From Gnetum montanum (taxonomy: Eukaryota > Streptophyta > Gnetopsida > Gnetales > Gnetaceae): a stretch of DNA of 64,000 bases. Positions within the stretch are counted from its first letter, which is position 1; every line of letters begins with the position of its first letter. This document shows, piece by piece, positions 35,661 through 47,704 of this stretch. A program made the translations under genes and the position numbers. The stretch spans positions 77,110 through 141,109 of the forward strand of contig MNCI01023868.1 in the NCBI GenBank assembly GCA_015680685.1, in the 5' to 3' direction. Under the pieces are notes generated by a model, which made no database searches, had not been told where the DNA came from, and saw only the letters and a program-made list of their open reading frames with translations.

Positions 35661-36547
35661 TTCCCAGCAACAGCGCCAATGATGAGCGGTGAGGTACCCC
35701 TACATCCAACCATACGAATCACAGGCATTCACATGCGATCCTATTGAATTTTGCAAACTTTAATTACCAAGTACACTAGAGCTAAATGGTGAGTTCATGT
35801 TGTCCATTCGTTGTCTCCCCAGTCTCACTTGTGAAATGAAAGTGTATGGTTAAGTGTGACTGAGGCATAAGATTTTTATCATTTTATGTTCTATCAATTT
35901 GATCACCTAAAACAATAATGAAAGTGAGAGTAATTAAATGCTAAGTGAACTATTGTCTAATCTAGCCTAACACAAGTAACTGTCCCCACTTCTGGGACAC
36001 ATCCTAAACTTTGTGTAAACACTGTTGGGTTGTCAAACGTTGACCATTTCTAAGCTACCAAGTGTCACATGTATATTCGAAGGGGTCATGCTTGTGTATT
36101 TTAATTAATTTCTTAATTAATCAAAATTAATTGCTGAATGAATGACATTAAATGTGAACTGCATGAAATCACAATGTATAAATGCATAAAGAAAGAAAGT
36201 CTCAAGTGTTGCAAGGATAGATCAAAGAGCTCGTCTTTTATTGCCAACACAATGGTGTGTTCAAGTACATCAATGCTTGAATAAAGATCCAATTACACTT
36301 AGAACTCCTGCTGCGGGCACTTGGAAAATATTCTAACTCTCGAATGAACAAATTGCAAGAATTTCACTACTTGACTAAAAAACTCTCCCTAAATCATGTG
36401 CCCAACGGCTGTATTTATAAGCCCAGGAATACCCTATGATATCGCATACCCAATATCGCATCTTGGACCGTGATATCATGTACTCGATATCGTGGCCACC
36501 CTGATATCAGATAATTGATTAGGGCTCATGTAAAACATGATTCATCA
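35661..36547 (-). repeat. 5' LTR (35680-36547) and PBS (35661-35679) of element D
   Basis: LTR 868 bp, partner of 15559-16440. PBS on the minus strand TTGGCGCTGTTGCTGGGAA, tRNA-Asp type with transitions. U3 array of GATATC palindromes at 36436-36510; TATA-like TATAAATACAG near 36411-36421. Confidence 0.9.
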
Positions 36548-37040
36548 CTAGTGATGGTCTTTGTGATAAAAGAATACTAATAAAATTAAAAAATAAATTT
36601 TACAAGACAACAATCAAGCCTGCTATCTTATATGTTGTTGAATGTTGGGTAGTACAAAAGAGGCATGAACAATAAATTAATGTGGCTAAAATGTGAACAC
36701 TTTAATTAATGTTGAATATTACCAGAAAAGATAAATTGCATAATACAAACATCAAAGGAAGACTTGGATTGGCTTCTATTTTAGATAAGCTACAAGAATA
36801 AAGGCTTAGATAGTTTGGACATGTGCAAAAAAGGTCAAACAATGAGCCTATAAACAAAGGTTGCTACATCATTGTTCCAGGAAAGCCATCAAAAGGAAGA
36901 TTAAAGAGGACATGGGAAAAAATGATCAAAGATGATTTAAAGAAACTACAAATAAACAAAATCTAGCTCTTTATAGAGGCAAATGGTGAAAAAGAACAAT
37001 GTAGCTAACCCCATTATGTTGGGACAAGGCTACAATGATG
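36548..37040 (+). mobile_element. RTE-type LINE 3' end, plus strand
   Basis: Broken frames read the C-terminus of plant RTE reverse transcriptase: LKNKFYKTTIKPAILYVVEC, QKRHEQ, TRKDKLHNTNIKGRLGLA, then FGHVQKR and KPSKGRLKRTWEKMIKDDL; it ends with TTGGGACAAGGCTACAATGATGATG near 37018-37044. The 5' end coincides with the element D insertion point, so D interrupted or abuts it. Inverted relative to 14785-15330. Confidence 0.78.
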
Positions 37041-37560
37041 ATGAAGGATCATAAAGGATCACGACCCACAGGCTCAATGCTCATCCTACAAAGGTGGGAT
37101 TTTGGGAGAGTTGGTGAATGGATAAAAGCTATAAAATCAAATTATAATTATATAACTTAGTATTGCCCACTAGAATTGTATCTATAACTTGAAGTTACCA
37201 AATCAAGAGTCTTATCACTAAGCTAACACAACTTGACTAATATCATATAAATTAAGATATAATGTTACTACAAGTAATTGGATTATCATTAATGTACTAA
37301 GGTATTGTGAAATTGAGTGATATAAATATACATTGTCCCGTTCATTCAAAAATAAGGTATGGTACATTGAAAAGAGGGGAAGAAGGGGTAGGGGATGGGA
37401 GTTTGGGAATTGAGGGGTGCTAACAAGATAAATTAAAAGAATTATAAAAGAATACTATAAATTGAATATTTTTATTATGTCTAGGAAATCACAAAGGATT
37501 TATTGGATAGTTACAAAGCCTTACATTTGAAGAAAGTTGAAAACATTATTGATGTAATGC
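37041..37560. other. No gene seen; AT-rich
   Basis: Non-coding AT-rich DNA up to the N gap. Nothing recognised. Confidence 0.5.
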
Positions 37561-37673
37561 NNNNNNNNNNNNNNNNNNNNNNNNNNNNNNNNNNNNNNNN
37601 NNNNNNNNNNNNNNNNNNNNNNNNNNNNNNNNNNNNNNNNNNNNNNNNNNNNNNNNNNNNNNNNNNNNNNNNN
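37561..37673. other. Assembly gap (113 N)
   Basis: Run of N, followed by an A-rich stretch at 37680-37694. Content unknown; frames reported across it are meaningless. Confidence 0.99.
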
Positions 37674-37739
37674 AACTTCAAAAAAAAAAAAAAACTTCCA
37701 GTAAAAGCTAAACAATTAATTTTTTTCTATAGTATTATT

Positions 37740-38300
37740 ATTATTATTGTTTTGAAAGCTCAAGGATGGAAAGTTCTCAATTTTTGTTGCTATTTGTTCT
37801 TTATTTTTGATAAATGGATTCTGTTATCTTTAAAGAGAGTTTTCTCCTTCTCTTTACAAGAAATTCTATAGGAAGAAGTGAAAACTTGTGAAGGTGCTTC
37901 TTAATAAGGGTAAGGCATGATCCTTCTCCTACCCTAGAGGAGAGGTTTTTTTAGAATTGGTTGTAGAGATGAAGATTTGAAAAGACATCCCCAAAACCAT
38001 TGGGCTTTTCATTAGACTCTCACTTTGGTGAGCTATGTACTCTAAATTTTTTAAATATTATTATTCATTTTTTGAGGTCCACCTCCTCTTTTATCTTTAG
38101 AGAGAGTTTTTTTCTTCTCTTTATAAAAAACCCTTTAGTAAGAAGTGAAAACCCATGAGGGCTTTGTTGAATAAAGGCAAGACCTAATCCTTTTCTTACT
38201 TCAAAAGAGAGGTTTTTTAAGATTGATTGTAAGGATGAACCTGAAAAAACATTCTAAAACTGTTGGGCTCTTTCTTTATTGATTTGATATGCTATAAATT
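37740..38300 (+). repeat. L1-tail repeat, two partial copies in tandem
   Basis: 37740-38060 and 38095-38290 each match the L1 tail at 14010-14290 (+) and 54180-54440 (-): shared GAGAGTTTTCTCCTTCTCTTTA, GTAAGAAGTGAAA, AAGGCCTAATCCTT-like and CATTGGGCTTTT-like blocks in the same order. Non-coding. Confidence 0.7.
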
Positions 38301-41300
38301 ATTTTAATCTTATTATATAGTTTCCCCCTCTCTCTTTTTTATTGAAAGTAATCTTTTGCCTACCAAAACAATAAACTATCCCCACGTATTACTTTAAAAG
38401 GCCGGTGCTCAAGGCCAAGGGTTTATTTTTCCAAGCAGTTTCTTATCTTTTAACGGTGTAAATTTCTAACGCGCTAGGATTTAGCTCAAATGGTGTGAAA
38501 CCCTAACCCTACTCAACAATCGTGTTCGATTTATTTGTGTCTCTGTAAATTAGACTCAAGTTTTTCTGTGAGCCATTGGTGGTTGTTGCTGTTAGGTTCC
38601 TCGCATGTACCAGGGCCATCATACCTGGACACTGCAGACTGCGTTTTGATTTTTGTTTGAGTGAGGATTGTGAAATGCAGATGATGAAATACTAAGATCC
38701 AACGCCTATTCACATGTGAGGATTCACAGAGAGCTTAATATTCCTGATGCATTTTATTAGTTTTCATTTCCTTCATTTTCATTGCCGTTTGCACCTAATA
38801 CTTGACAATAAATGTATAGTTTAGGGGATGATATCTGGACGTTTCGTTTTGGAGTCACACTGGTGCATATGATGAAAATTTTTTATATAACCTGATTTTC
38901 CATGAGGTTTACAAAATCGAGCTTTTTAAGACTGATGCACCGTCAGGGTAGTTATTAGCTTCTGGAAGTTTCTGTTGCGATTCATTAACGAAATTTCAAA
39001 GTTTTCACTGCTTTTGGTGCATACGATGAACTTTTATTGTATAACCGAATTTTTTATGAGGCTTACAAAATCGAGGTTTTTAAAATTGATGCGCTGGTAG
39101 GATTGTTATTAGCTTCTGGAAGGTTTGGTTTCAATTCATTAACTAACATGTCTTTTTTCCGTATGTAAGTTTAGGTTATGTTGGTTTTGTTTTCTTTTGT
39201 GTGGCAATGGTTTTTATAAAATTTGTGATAACTTGTGGCTCTGATAGATATTTGTTTGCGTGTTCGGGAATCTTAGTTTCTTATTACGAGTTCGACTTAC
39301 TGGTTGGTTTTTATTTTTAATTTTTGGTTGATGTTCTTACTTTTAAATTCATGAAGTGCAGAGGATGTTACCTTAACAATCCAACTCCTATTTTCTTTGG
39401 TGAAGGATAGAACGTCTGCAAAACTGATGCACTTTACGTTCAGAACCTGTGATTCTGCCCCAGTCATATGGCATGTTTTTCTCCTAGATTTTGTCATTGT
39501 TTTTAAATTTTGATTGAGTTTGCAGGGTGCATGTTCATTTTGCCCCTTGACTCATGTTTATGTTGCATGTCTCAATTGCTTTATTGTTTTATACTTGTTA
39601 TCTCTAAACATTGCTGATTCACGGTTCATGTTGCTTTACGCATCGGTAATTGTTTTATGAGATGCTTATTAAACCTACAATGAATTTCGTTATGATTCAT
39701 GATGATGATTTCTTTGTTCTTGAATTGATAATTTGACCAGTCAAAAAAATATATTAATAAAAAGGATTTGAAGTATAACCACAATGATATAAAATTTTTT
39801 AAAAATATTTATCTAGAGGGGTTTACCTTTGCAATTAAAAATTATAAATTTATGACGGGATATTGAGGCTATCAAAGTCATATTCTCTTTTCAATTTTTG
39901 ACTACAAGATATGAGCCCAGATGCCTTAGATTGATATGTTCTTTTAAAAATTGTGCAAGTTTTTTTCTTCTGAACTTGAAACATTGCATGTGTTAGAGTT
40001 GAAGCTTCAAGCTATTGCAAGATTCTGTAAAGACATATAGTTAAATATCATTGTCTACTAGAATTGAACTCGTAACTTGGAACTTCTAGATCATGAGAGC
40101 CTATAGGCTAACACTTCACTGATCATGTTAACTTAATTAGCCTTGATAGGTGAGTATAATGGGCATGTTTTGTCTATCTTAAGGATTGTTAAAGTGTATT
40201 GAGTTGGTCTTGTTACACCTAACGTATGTACTCTTGGTGTTTTGCTATCTTCTGTGATTATTGAGGGGGAGTATGCCCTTTAACTGTTTGGTGATCTTAA
40301 GTGTTTGGTAATTTTTGAGGCTCAAGATAGTGGTGTTTTTTAGGGCCCTTAAGTGTTTGGTGATTTTTACGGCTCAAGATGGTGTGGTGCACTCCAGGGA
40401 AATGCTTAAACTTACTTTATTTTACTTTACATAATAACTTGCTATGCCTCCGTTTTAACATTCTTTTTAGATTTTATTACTCTGTTGGACTGTCTATCGA
40501 GTTCAATTTAAGTCAATTGGCTAAATTTCACCGGTTGCAAGTAAAAGAATTCATACAAATTCTGGGAGGAGTATTCTATGTTTGATTGAGTGCTCATTCT
40601 CAGGGCCCCACACCCAGCGCCGTGTAACTTACATGTGCATTTTTCCCTTAAGCAAGTTGTAAGACTTAGCTTTGAGCTTAAGCCCAGGCTCTCCTAAAAT
40701 GAGAATTTTTATGAATCCCCAAATATGTGCAAGATTCATAATAAATTTTTAAAAAAGAAACTTTAAATATAATTTAGGCAGCAACTCAGAAAATGACAAT
40801 TTTGGAGTCTTGCCACAAATATGTTAGCCATATTCGTTGTGGCTTTAGTGAGCGCAATAACTCACATTCAAACTAGATCTGTATTCAGCCCTTGGAAAAA
40901 TGAAAAGCAGGCCGGCATATGTATTCACTGAGTGTCTTATTAGCTATGCGTTGGGTATACAGGACCTTATGATGTACTAGCCAATAGGTTAAAACTAAAT
41001 ATCTCAAAGTTGGGAATACATTACCTTAAGATATCCCAGCAAATAAGTTAAACTAAATATCTCAACAGTTATGTTTTCCCCGTCAAAATATGAATGCTGT
41101 AAGGTTAGAATATATTAAAGAATAGGTGCAAAATTAAGATGGTATGATAGTGTTCACAACCCCGATTTCTACAGGTTCACAGGTTTGATTGCAACATCTT
41201 GCTCTGAGGATTTGAGGTATATACAAAGCTGTTAAAAACAATCTAAGTCTGAAACTAAATGCTGCCGAACACTCTACATCGACGTAGTAAAACTATAAGA

Positions 41301-42028
41301 AACCTTCATTTGCAGTTTCAGAAAAGCCTGTCCACCATAAAAAACCTGCCAAAATGAATTGACCTTCAACATGATGAAAGCTACGTATGAAGGTCAATTC
41401 ATTAGATTACGATCATTAAATTTCACAGCTTTTAAATCACGATCTATAGATTTCACCGAAGTTTAGGAAGCCTTAATTTGATCAAAATTAAAAGCCGACT
41501 TTCACATCATCCTGGTCTTAATTCGATCTAATTTAAAAGATTGAAAAATCTTGAAGCTTTGTATATTAAAATTTTTTTCGTTTTAGGCGTGTTTCAATAC
41601 TTTTTACGGTTTGTGGAATGCCAGTGCTATCCACATTACAGTTGTGAATCCATACTTAACCAATATGTCTTAAGTTGTTTTGTTGTACTTTACCATGATT
41701 CCTCGACGAGATGTATTTAAATAGATTTTGAAGTTGCCGAGTCTAAATCTTGAGATGCTGATTCTTTCTTTATTAATTGTCTGGTTTACATATATCCGGT
41801 GATTTAATCATTCTAAAAAGATGTTTGGTTATTTGATTCTGTTGGTTGTAGCCATTCTTAAAAATTGTTAGGTTGGCTTAAATTCCGAAAAAAAAAATAA
41901 AAATCAAAGTTTACATGATGCTATATGCATCAGAGAGTAGTAAAACTAGCCAAGCGAGTTATGAAGGTATTTCTGCAATTGTGTCGATGAAGCAGTAAAA
42001 GAAGCCGTAAAAGCAATGCTAGAAATCA
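38301..42028. other. No gene identified; low-copy-looking DNA with one tandem duplication
   Basis: Mostly AT-rich without recognisable TE coding sequence. Contains a two-copy tandem duplication at 38861-39145, period 154 bp (38861 and 39015 both start TGGTGCATA). Short frames at 38531-38713, 39297-39497 and 40379-40585 show no recognisable domain. Could hold UTR or intron sequence of a gene whose exons I cannot find. Confidence 0.45.
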
Positions 42029-43342
42029 TCAGCACGCTGCAACTTTGTTGAAGAGCTTTATTTTTAAAGTTTTTAATTTGGGATTTAAATTCATAAGAAG
42101 ATGCTTACAAAAGTCATCCTCTGCAACAGTGCAATCGTTGGATAGTTCGTACACTAAAATGTTCAAAGAGGCCATTATTTCTGAAATCTTCAATACTCTG
42201 TACCTTTCAATATGATGTGTGCTATTTTCATCTAGATTTCCTTCAACAGCAGCTGTAATGTCAATCATATGTGAAAATAATCGGATGAACAAGGCGTACA
42301 AAATATTTTCCCTATAACTTATGTAAAAACAATCTTATGATCAAGGCTTATAAAATCATTTTGTCCTTCCAAATAGGTCCGTATAATTCTCCTGCACTTA
42401 GCTGTAACATATGTGAATAATCTTATGATCATGGTTTATAAAATCTTTCCATAGATACTTATAATTTCTAAATTTGCTTATAAAACTAACTTTGATGAGG
42501 GCTGTTGTTGATCTAAGATGATTTACAAAAGTTAAAGCAACATAGACAGTGGGAGGCCATTCCAGGTTCTAATCTAAAACAGTTATACAAACATCCCTAA
42601 GCATATAGTGGAAGTTTTTATCACCAGAATGTTCAGGATCCCTCGAAATGGTGCAAAAACCTTCTCAAGTGTGGAGATTATTTTGGCAATGAAGAGACAT
42701 ACATTTATACGAGTAACACTACTATCCAGTGTAATGAAGAGAACAGAACAGCCTTTATCCGGTCTGGCATTTCTTGCACTGAGCTATTTGAAACAAATTT
42801 CTAGTTATAGTGTTGTATTAGTTGTAAGATTACTGTCATTGAAGGGTACAAGTTGAAGTCATCTTCATCCAGTGCTTCATTTTCAATAATATCTTTATGT
42901 GCATGTGTATCATTTAGTGGATTGCCTTCTCTGCCTCACATAACCTGTTCACCAGAACCCTATTCCCTCTCATTGTTTGCTCGTTTAGGATCCTGTAAGA
43001 AGGAATTAATGAGACATGAGTATTGTCTCATTAGTAAGAGTTGCACCAACAAAAGGCTAGGAAGAAAACGATTGAGATGTAATTTCTGTGTTTGCCCCAA
43101 ACCTTTTATCAGTATCATATGATGCTTTGAGCATGGAAGTTTCAGGAAGTGATTATACACTTTTCAATGATAGACAATATTCTATCAAAGGGGTTTTCTT
43201 GGCAAAGTCTTTGAAAAGAGATAGATGCACCTTTAGTTGATCTTGTGAGTTCGTTATGATACATGGAAGACAATTGTAGGCAGCATTGCATATCTCTTGT
43301 TAAAGATATATTTTCTTTAAAGGAATAAGGGGCAAATTGCAT
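42029..43342 (-). other. Possible exons of an unidentified or decayed gene
   Basis: Minus-strand frames without TE resemblance: 42029-42301 (90 codons, IERYRVLKISEIMASLNILV, ends KLFNKVAAC-stop), a stretch near 42790-42880 (EALDEDDFNLYPSMTVILQL) and 43142-43342 (66 codons, ENPFDRILSIIEKCI). They are in order on one strand, separated by AT-rich DNA that might be introns, but I saw no convincing splice junctions and cannot name a family. May be chance frames. Confidence 0.2.
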
Positions 43343-44382
43343 ATCTCTTCACAAAGATGTATTTTCTGTAGAGTGATAATGGGCAAGATAATTTTTTATA
43401 TGTGAATCATTGATTGCATTTCGTATCAATTGGTGATTTGGCGTATGTGGAGTGATTGTCTTTTCTGACTGTTGTATCAATAAGGGTGAAAAACAATTCA
43501 ACCAATTTATAACAGCATATTCCTGTTCCTTTTCTAATGTACTATGTATAGTCTACAGCTTTCTATTGGCTTTCTTGCATGCAAGTATGTGATAGCTTAA
43601 CTTTTTATTGGCTAAATCTGACAGTACAATGTGAGTTTGTCTATTTAATTGTAAGTGCTAAAGGAAAATTCATATCAAATTTTAAAAGATCAATTTAGGT
43701 TACCGTAACCTTTAATGAATACAATAACGAAACTTGATGTCATCTTCATTGATTTCATTGAAATGCAAAATATGAATATATTAAGAAGTGGCAGAAATTT
43801 TTTTATTTTTAGTTTTTTTAATGCAAAGTTTCAAACTTTCTACCTTTTACAGGACATGTGAATCCAAATAGCAAGCCAAACACAATGTTGTAACAACAAC
43901 TAAATTTGCTTATCCTGGTTGTTAATAAAAATATAATAAAATATTTAAACAATATATTAGAAGCAGAATTTAAGAACTTGTATGCAAACATAGTTCACGA
44001 TATACTGTCAATACTAAGTAATACACCTGTAGTCAAATATCCTCAATAGAAATGTAAATTATTTTCAATCTTTCATATTGATATGCCATGCAAGAACTTC
44101 ATTTCTCTCTTCTCTCTTCCCCCTTACATGCCAAGAATACATTACCCTTATCTTTATTTTCATAAAAAATGTCATGGCTTCCATCTTCATTTAAGGGATT
44201 AGATCAACTATAGTTAACTTGTTTGTAAGTTCTTTCCTTGGGTCATGGGAAACTAGCCTATCAAATAAACAAGCTATCATTTTTATTATTAGACTTGATA
44301 ACTTATTAGAGGTACCCTTCTCTTTCTTTATTTTGCCAGATATTTCACCCAAAGAAGTTTTACCTCGTTTATGAGTAGTAGC
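43343..44382. other. No gene seen
   Basis: AT-rich intergenic DNA; no coding or repeat feature recognised. Confidence 0.5.
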
Positions 44383-44960
44383 TCAGCTGTTGTTATACTC
44401 AGATTTCTCTTGATCTCCAGCAATGGGTTGTATGGTATCTAGGTTTTCATGTGTATTAGTGAACTCCACATGCTCAACATCAATGCCTATGTTTCCACTA
44501 CCTATACAAGCTCCATATGCTAAGTGAGCTAAGTTCCTAGTTGCATTTTCTTGAGAAAACATATGCAAGCTCTTGACATATAGGAAGCATAGGATAATCT
44601 CACTAGTTTTTTTGCTCTTTTTTATGCAAATTTTACCAAAGAAAATTATATTAGATATTATTCATTTAAAAAATATAAATGAAGAAAACAACACAAATGC
44701 TTACCAATTCATTCCACACAAATGCAAGTGTATCATATGATTTAGTTGTAGGATTCTATCCAAAACCACTCTTATTTTGCAAATCTCACAAACTTATTAA
44801 TTGATTCTTCCAAATGCTATAATGATTTTTGCATTGTGGACAATGCTCCTTTAATGCATTGTTGATTGCAATTAATTGATCCATTCTAAGTCCATTATCC
44901 CCATCCCTTTCTCTTTTCAATGTTGTAAATAGAGCTCCAAAAAGACATGTGATATTTGAG
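44383..44960 (-). pseudogene. Myb/SANT-like domain protein remnant (probably PIF/Harbinger-linked)
   Basis: Minus strand 44950-44690 reads, with breaks, LIAINNALKEHCPQCKNHYS, then NKSGFGWNPTTKSYD and FVWNEL, matching the plant Myb/SANT-like (L10-interacting MYB) pattern with GFGWD.TT....D.VWN. It is followed by an open piece 44568-44383 (61 codons) rich in Asn/His/Asp. Such proteins occur both as host genes and as the DNA-binding ORF of Harbinger elements. Short and broken here. Confidence 0.4.
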
Positions 44961-45161
44961 TTGGCTATTGCACTTGTCCTTCCTTTTTATGTGATGACTA
45001 AGTAGTATCTATATCCATGATAATCGTGTATATCTACAATAAACTTAGCATCTTAACCAATTAGTTAGATTTCATAATTATAGATGTTAAATAAGTATCA
45101 TAACATATTACAAGGCAAGATTTTTTTACCATAAAATAATTAAAAAGTTTCATATGACATT

Positions 45162-46004
45162 TGATGAGTCATGAATTAAACAAGTTGTGTCAATGGGCAT
45201 GTGTCGAGGTAAGATGCATTGACGTAGATGTGTTGACGTTGATGCAAGCAATGCCTATATAAATGTGTTTACTACCCACATTTATAATACTTAAAAATCA
45301 TAGCATAGTCAAGTTTTTGCAATTTCTCCTTCCTAGAGTTGGAATATTTTTTCTCTAAGTACCCGCAGTGTGGATTTAAGAGATTGTACGGTGCTTTATT
45401 CGAGTGCCTATGTATTTGAACGCATTGGCATGAACAACAATAAAGTTGAAATTTCCTACATCCATTGCATCACTTAAACTTGTTTGTTCTTAACATTCAA
45501 CACTTTACTTTTCATGCAATTTACATTTATGGCCGTAAATAATTAATGCAATTAATCATAAATAAATACAACCTCTTCAAGCATAACATATTGTGTTTGG
45601 TAATTTAAGTAGTGGATATTTGGTACGCCCAGTAATAACCACTTGGTAACCTAGTAGCATTAATATGAGTTGGGATATGTCCAACAAATGGGAACCGTTA
45701 CTTTACATTAGAATAGTTTTAGATAATCAATTGTTAAACCTCAATTCACTCATCTAGCCATTAGGATAAAAAATATATTAAAAATACATATAAAAATATA
45801 CATCATGTACCTTAACTCACACTTAACCATACGTATTGATCACACACAAGTGTGAGTTGGGAAGACAATGATCTTACAACTCCACAATTCACTCTTTAGG
45901 ACTATAGGCAAACTTAGGATACTAAGTCTATGGAATTTGACTGGATCGTTAGTGAACACTTATGATTCGTATGGTTGGGCATAGAAGATACTTGTCGCTC
46001 ATCA
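45162..46004 (+). repeat. Solo Gypsy LTR (843 bp), diverged
   Basis: TGATGAGTCATG...CGCTCATCA with perfect TSD ACATT (45157-45161 and 46005-46009). TATA-like CCTATATAAATG near 45256-45267. Shares the R/U5 region with the other LTRs but has few GATATC palindromes in U3. No internal region. Confidence 0.93.
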
Positions 46005-46199
46005 ACATTCAATAAAAACAATACCAAATAAATTTTACAATGTTATAATAAAAATATTTGCAAAATACTTAAAAATTACATAAGAATCATATCATAAAAT
46101 CATATAAAGTTTAGTGAGAAATATCTACCCAGAGCATCAAATGAATGTCTTGTTAGGATCATGTCATAAAATGATTCTAATATAACTTTGAAACATACA

Positions 46200-46450
46200 T
46201 ATAATAACACTAATTTTCATCCTTAGACACATCATTAATCCAATCATTCCACATTCAATTAGCAAGATGATCTTGGAAGTCATTGCATGCCATATCATCT
46301 TCATCATCATTTACATTTTCCTTATTTTAAGCAATGTCTTCTCCATCTTTTACATCTTGAGTTATGGTTGAATCAACTCTTTGATTTTCTTCATTGTAGA
46401 ATTTCTCCTCTTCATTTACATTATTCTCATCGAGAATGTAAGTATGTAAC
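46200..46450 (-). pseudogene. Possible PIF/Harbinger transposase C-terminus
   Basis: Minus strand reads VNEEEKFYNEENQRVDSTIT, then DDMACNDFQDHLAN, a stop and MWNDWINDVSKDEN before a stop. Acidic stretch then (D)FRD.LA..MW resembles the C-terminal end of plant ALP1/Harbinger transposase proteins. Short, so only suggestive; its neighbour at 44383-44960 and the solo LTR between them fit one disrupted element. Confidence 0.3.
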
Positions 46451-46519
46451 AGACAACATGTTATTGGTATGTTTACTTACATCTAATAAGACTAATGTTT
46501 CTTTCATGCACTTTGTTAT

Positions 46520-47027
46520 TAATGCAATTTACATTCTTTTCCTTAATTAATTAATGTCTTTAATAATGAATACATAAGTACGACCACTTCGAGCATATTG
46601 TTTAACGCTTGGTAATACTAGCAGTGGCTATTTGGTATGCTTAGTAATAGTCACTTGGTAACTGAGTAGCATTGGGATGAGTTTAGGATGTGTACAACAA
46701 GTGGGTCCAGATATTTATGTTAGGCTAGTTAGTCTTAGAATCGTTAAACAACTAAATTAGCTAATTCTTAACAATTTATCTCTTCATCTACACTATCAAA
46801 TATATAAAAATATAAAATATAAATAAATATTATATGCCTTAGCTCACATTTAACCATAGATAAGAGCCTACACAAGTGAGAGCTAAGAAGACAATGATCA
46901 CATTTTCTTAAGTCACCATCTTTGTCTATAAGCACACTTAGAAGCTAAGTTTACAGAATTTGATTGGATCACTAGTTCGTACTTGTGATTCGTATGGTTG
47001 GGCATAGGGACTACTCGCTGCTCATCA
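46520..47027 (+). repeat. 5'-truncated Gypsy LTR
   Basis: Ends GCTGCTCATCA at 47027 and carries the LTR landmarks TACGACCACTTCGAGCAT (46578-46595), TTGGTAACTGAGTAG and GATTCGTATGGTTGGGCATA. Most similar to the solo LTR at 45162-46004. No TGATG start found; left limit approximate. Confidence 0.75.
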
Positions 47028-47704
47028 GTCTCTATCTCTAGGATTGTACCAGTGTTGCTAACAATTCACTTTCATCACTTTGAAAAGTAAGAGGGCTATT
47101 TTTTAATTCAAACCAGCAAGAAATTTCAGAGTGATTAGAAAAATAGGGATCAAAATCCATTTTCCATTCCTGAGGAGTAAAAGTATTATGCTAATTCATA
47201 AAAAATTTTAAGATCTAATAATTTCTCAACCATTTTAGAATTGGCTTGTTCGACAAGCAAAAAAGATTTAGAAAAGTAGTAAGCATGCATAACATTAGTT
47301 TTATAGCATTCAAGAATAGCTTGAATCACTAGTATCTTTATTTAGGTGAATAAATCCAATAATTTGCAGAAATATAATTTCCAGAGATATGTATCGTAAA
47401 GTGGTATCTTTTGACAAAAATTCATATAAATTATCAGGTAAAACAAAATGAAAAAGTTCAAAATTCTTCATAGTCTCTACAATAGGAGAGACGTTAGTAT
47501 TTTCCATCTACTAATTATTCCTAGCTAAAAACATTTTCACAATAAAATAAATTCAAAAATTTCTCCTCCCAACAAAAATAAATTCAAACGTAAAAATCAC
47601 TTCAACAAATATAATATCTTTACCATACTCTATGTAAAAGATCTCTAGCGTTAATGTAGATATCACAATGACACTGTACCTAGATTTCAAATAATTCGTG
47701 AAAT
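47028..47704. other. No gene identified
   Basis: A minus-strand 65-codon frame (47310-47507) and a 67-codon frame (47553-47756) show no known motif. Possibly TE remnant. Confidence 0.4.

Larger units (their letters stand above)
15559..36547 (-). mobile_element. Gypsy element D, complete, gag-pol; host of element E
   Basis: Minus-strand Athila/Tat-like Gypsy element with 5' LTR 35680-36547, 3' LTR 15559-16440 and perfect TSD CTAGT (15554-15558, 36548-36552). Without its nested insert (23830-34652 plus one TSD copy) it is about 10.16 kb. Order on the minus strand: PBS, gag (35513-34653, resuming 23829), protease, RT, RNase H, integrase (to about 18480), ~2-kb non-coding 3' region, 3' LTR. Stops and frameshifts are scattered, but the RT FMDD box and the integrase D, D and E residues are still readable. 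Confidence 0.9.

Noticed and set aside
42608-43122. Plus-strand frames at 42608-42856 and 42853-43122 as genes
   Set aside because: Low-complexity Ser/hydrophobic content, no motif; the minus strand here looks at least as plausible, and neither is convincing.
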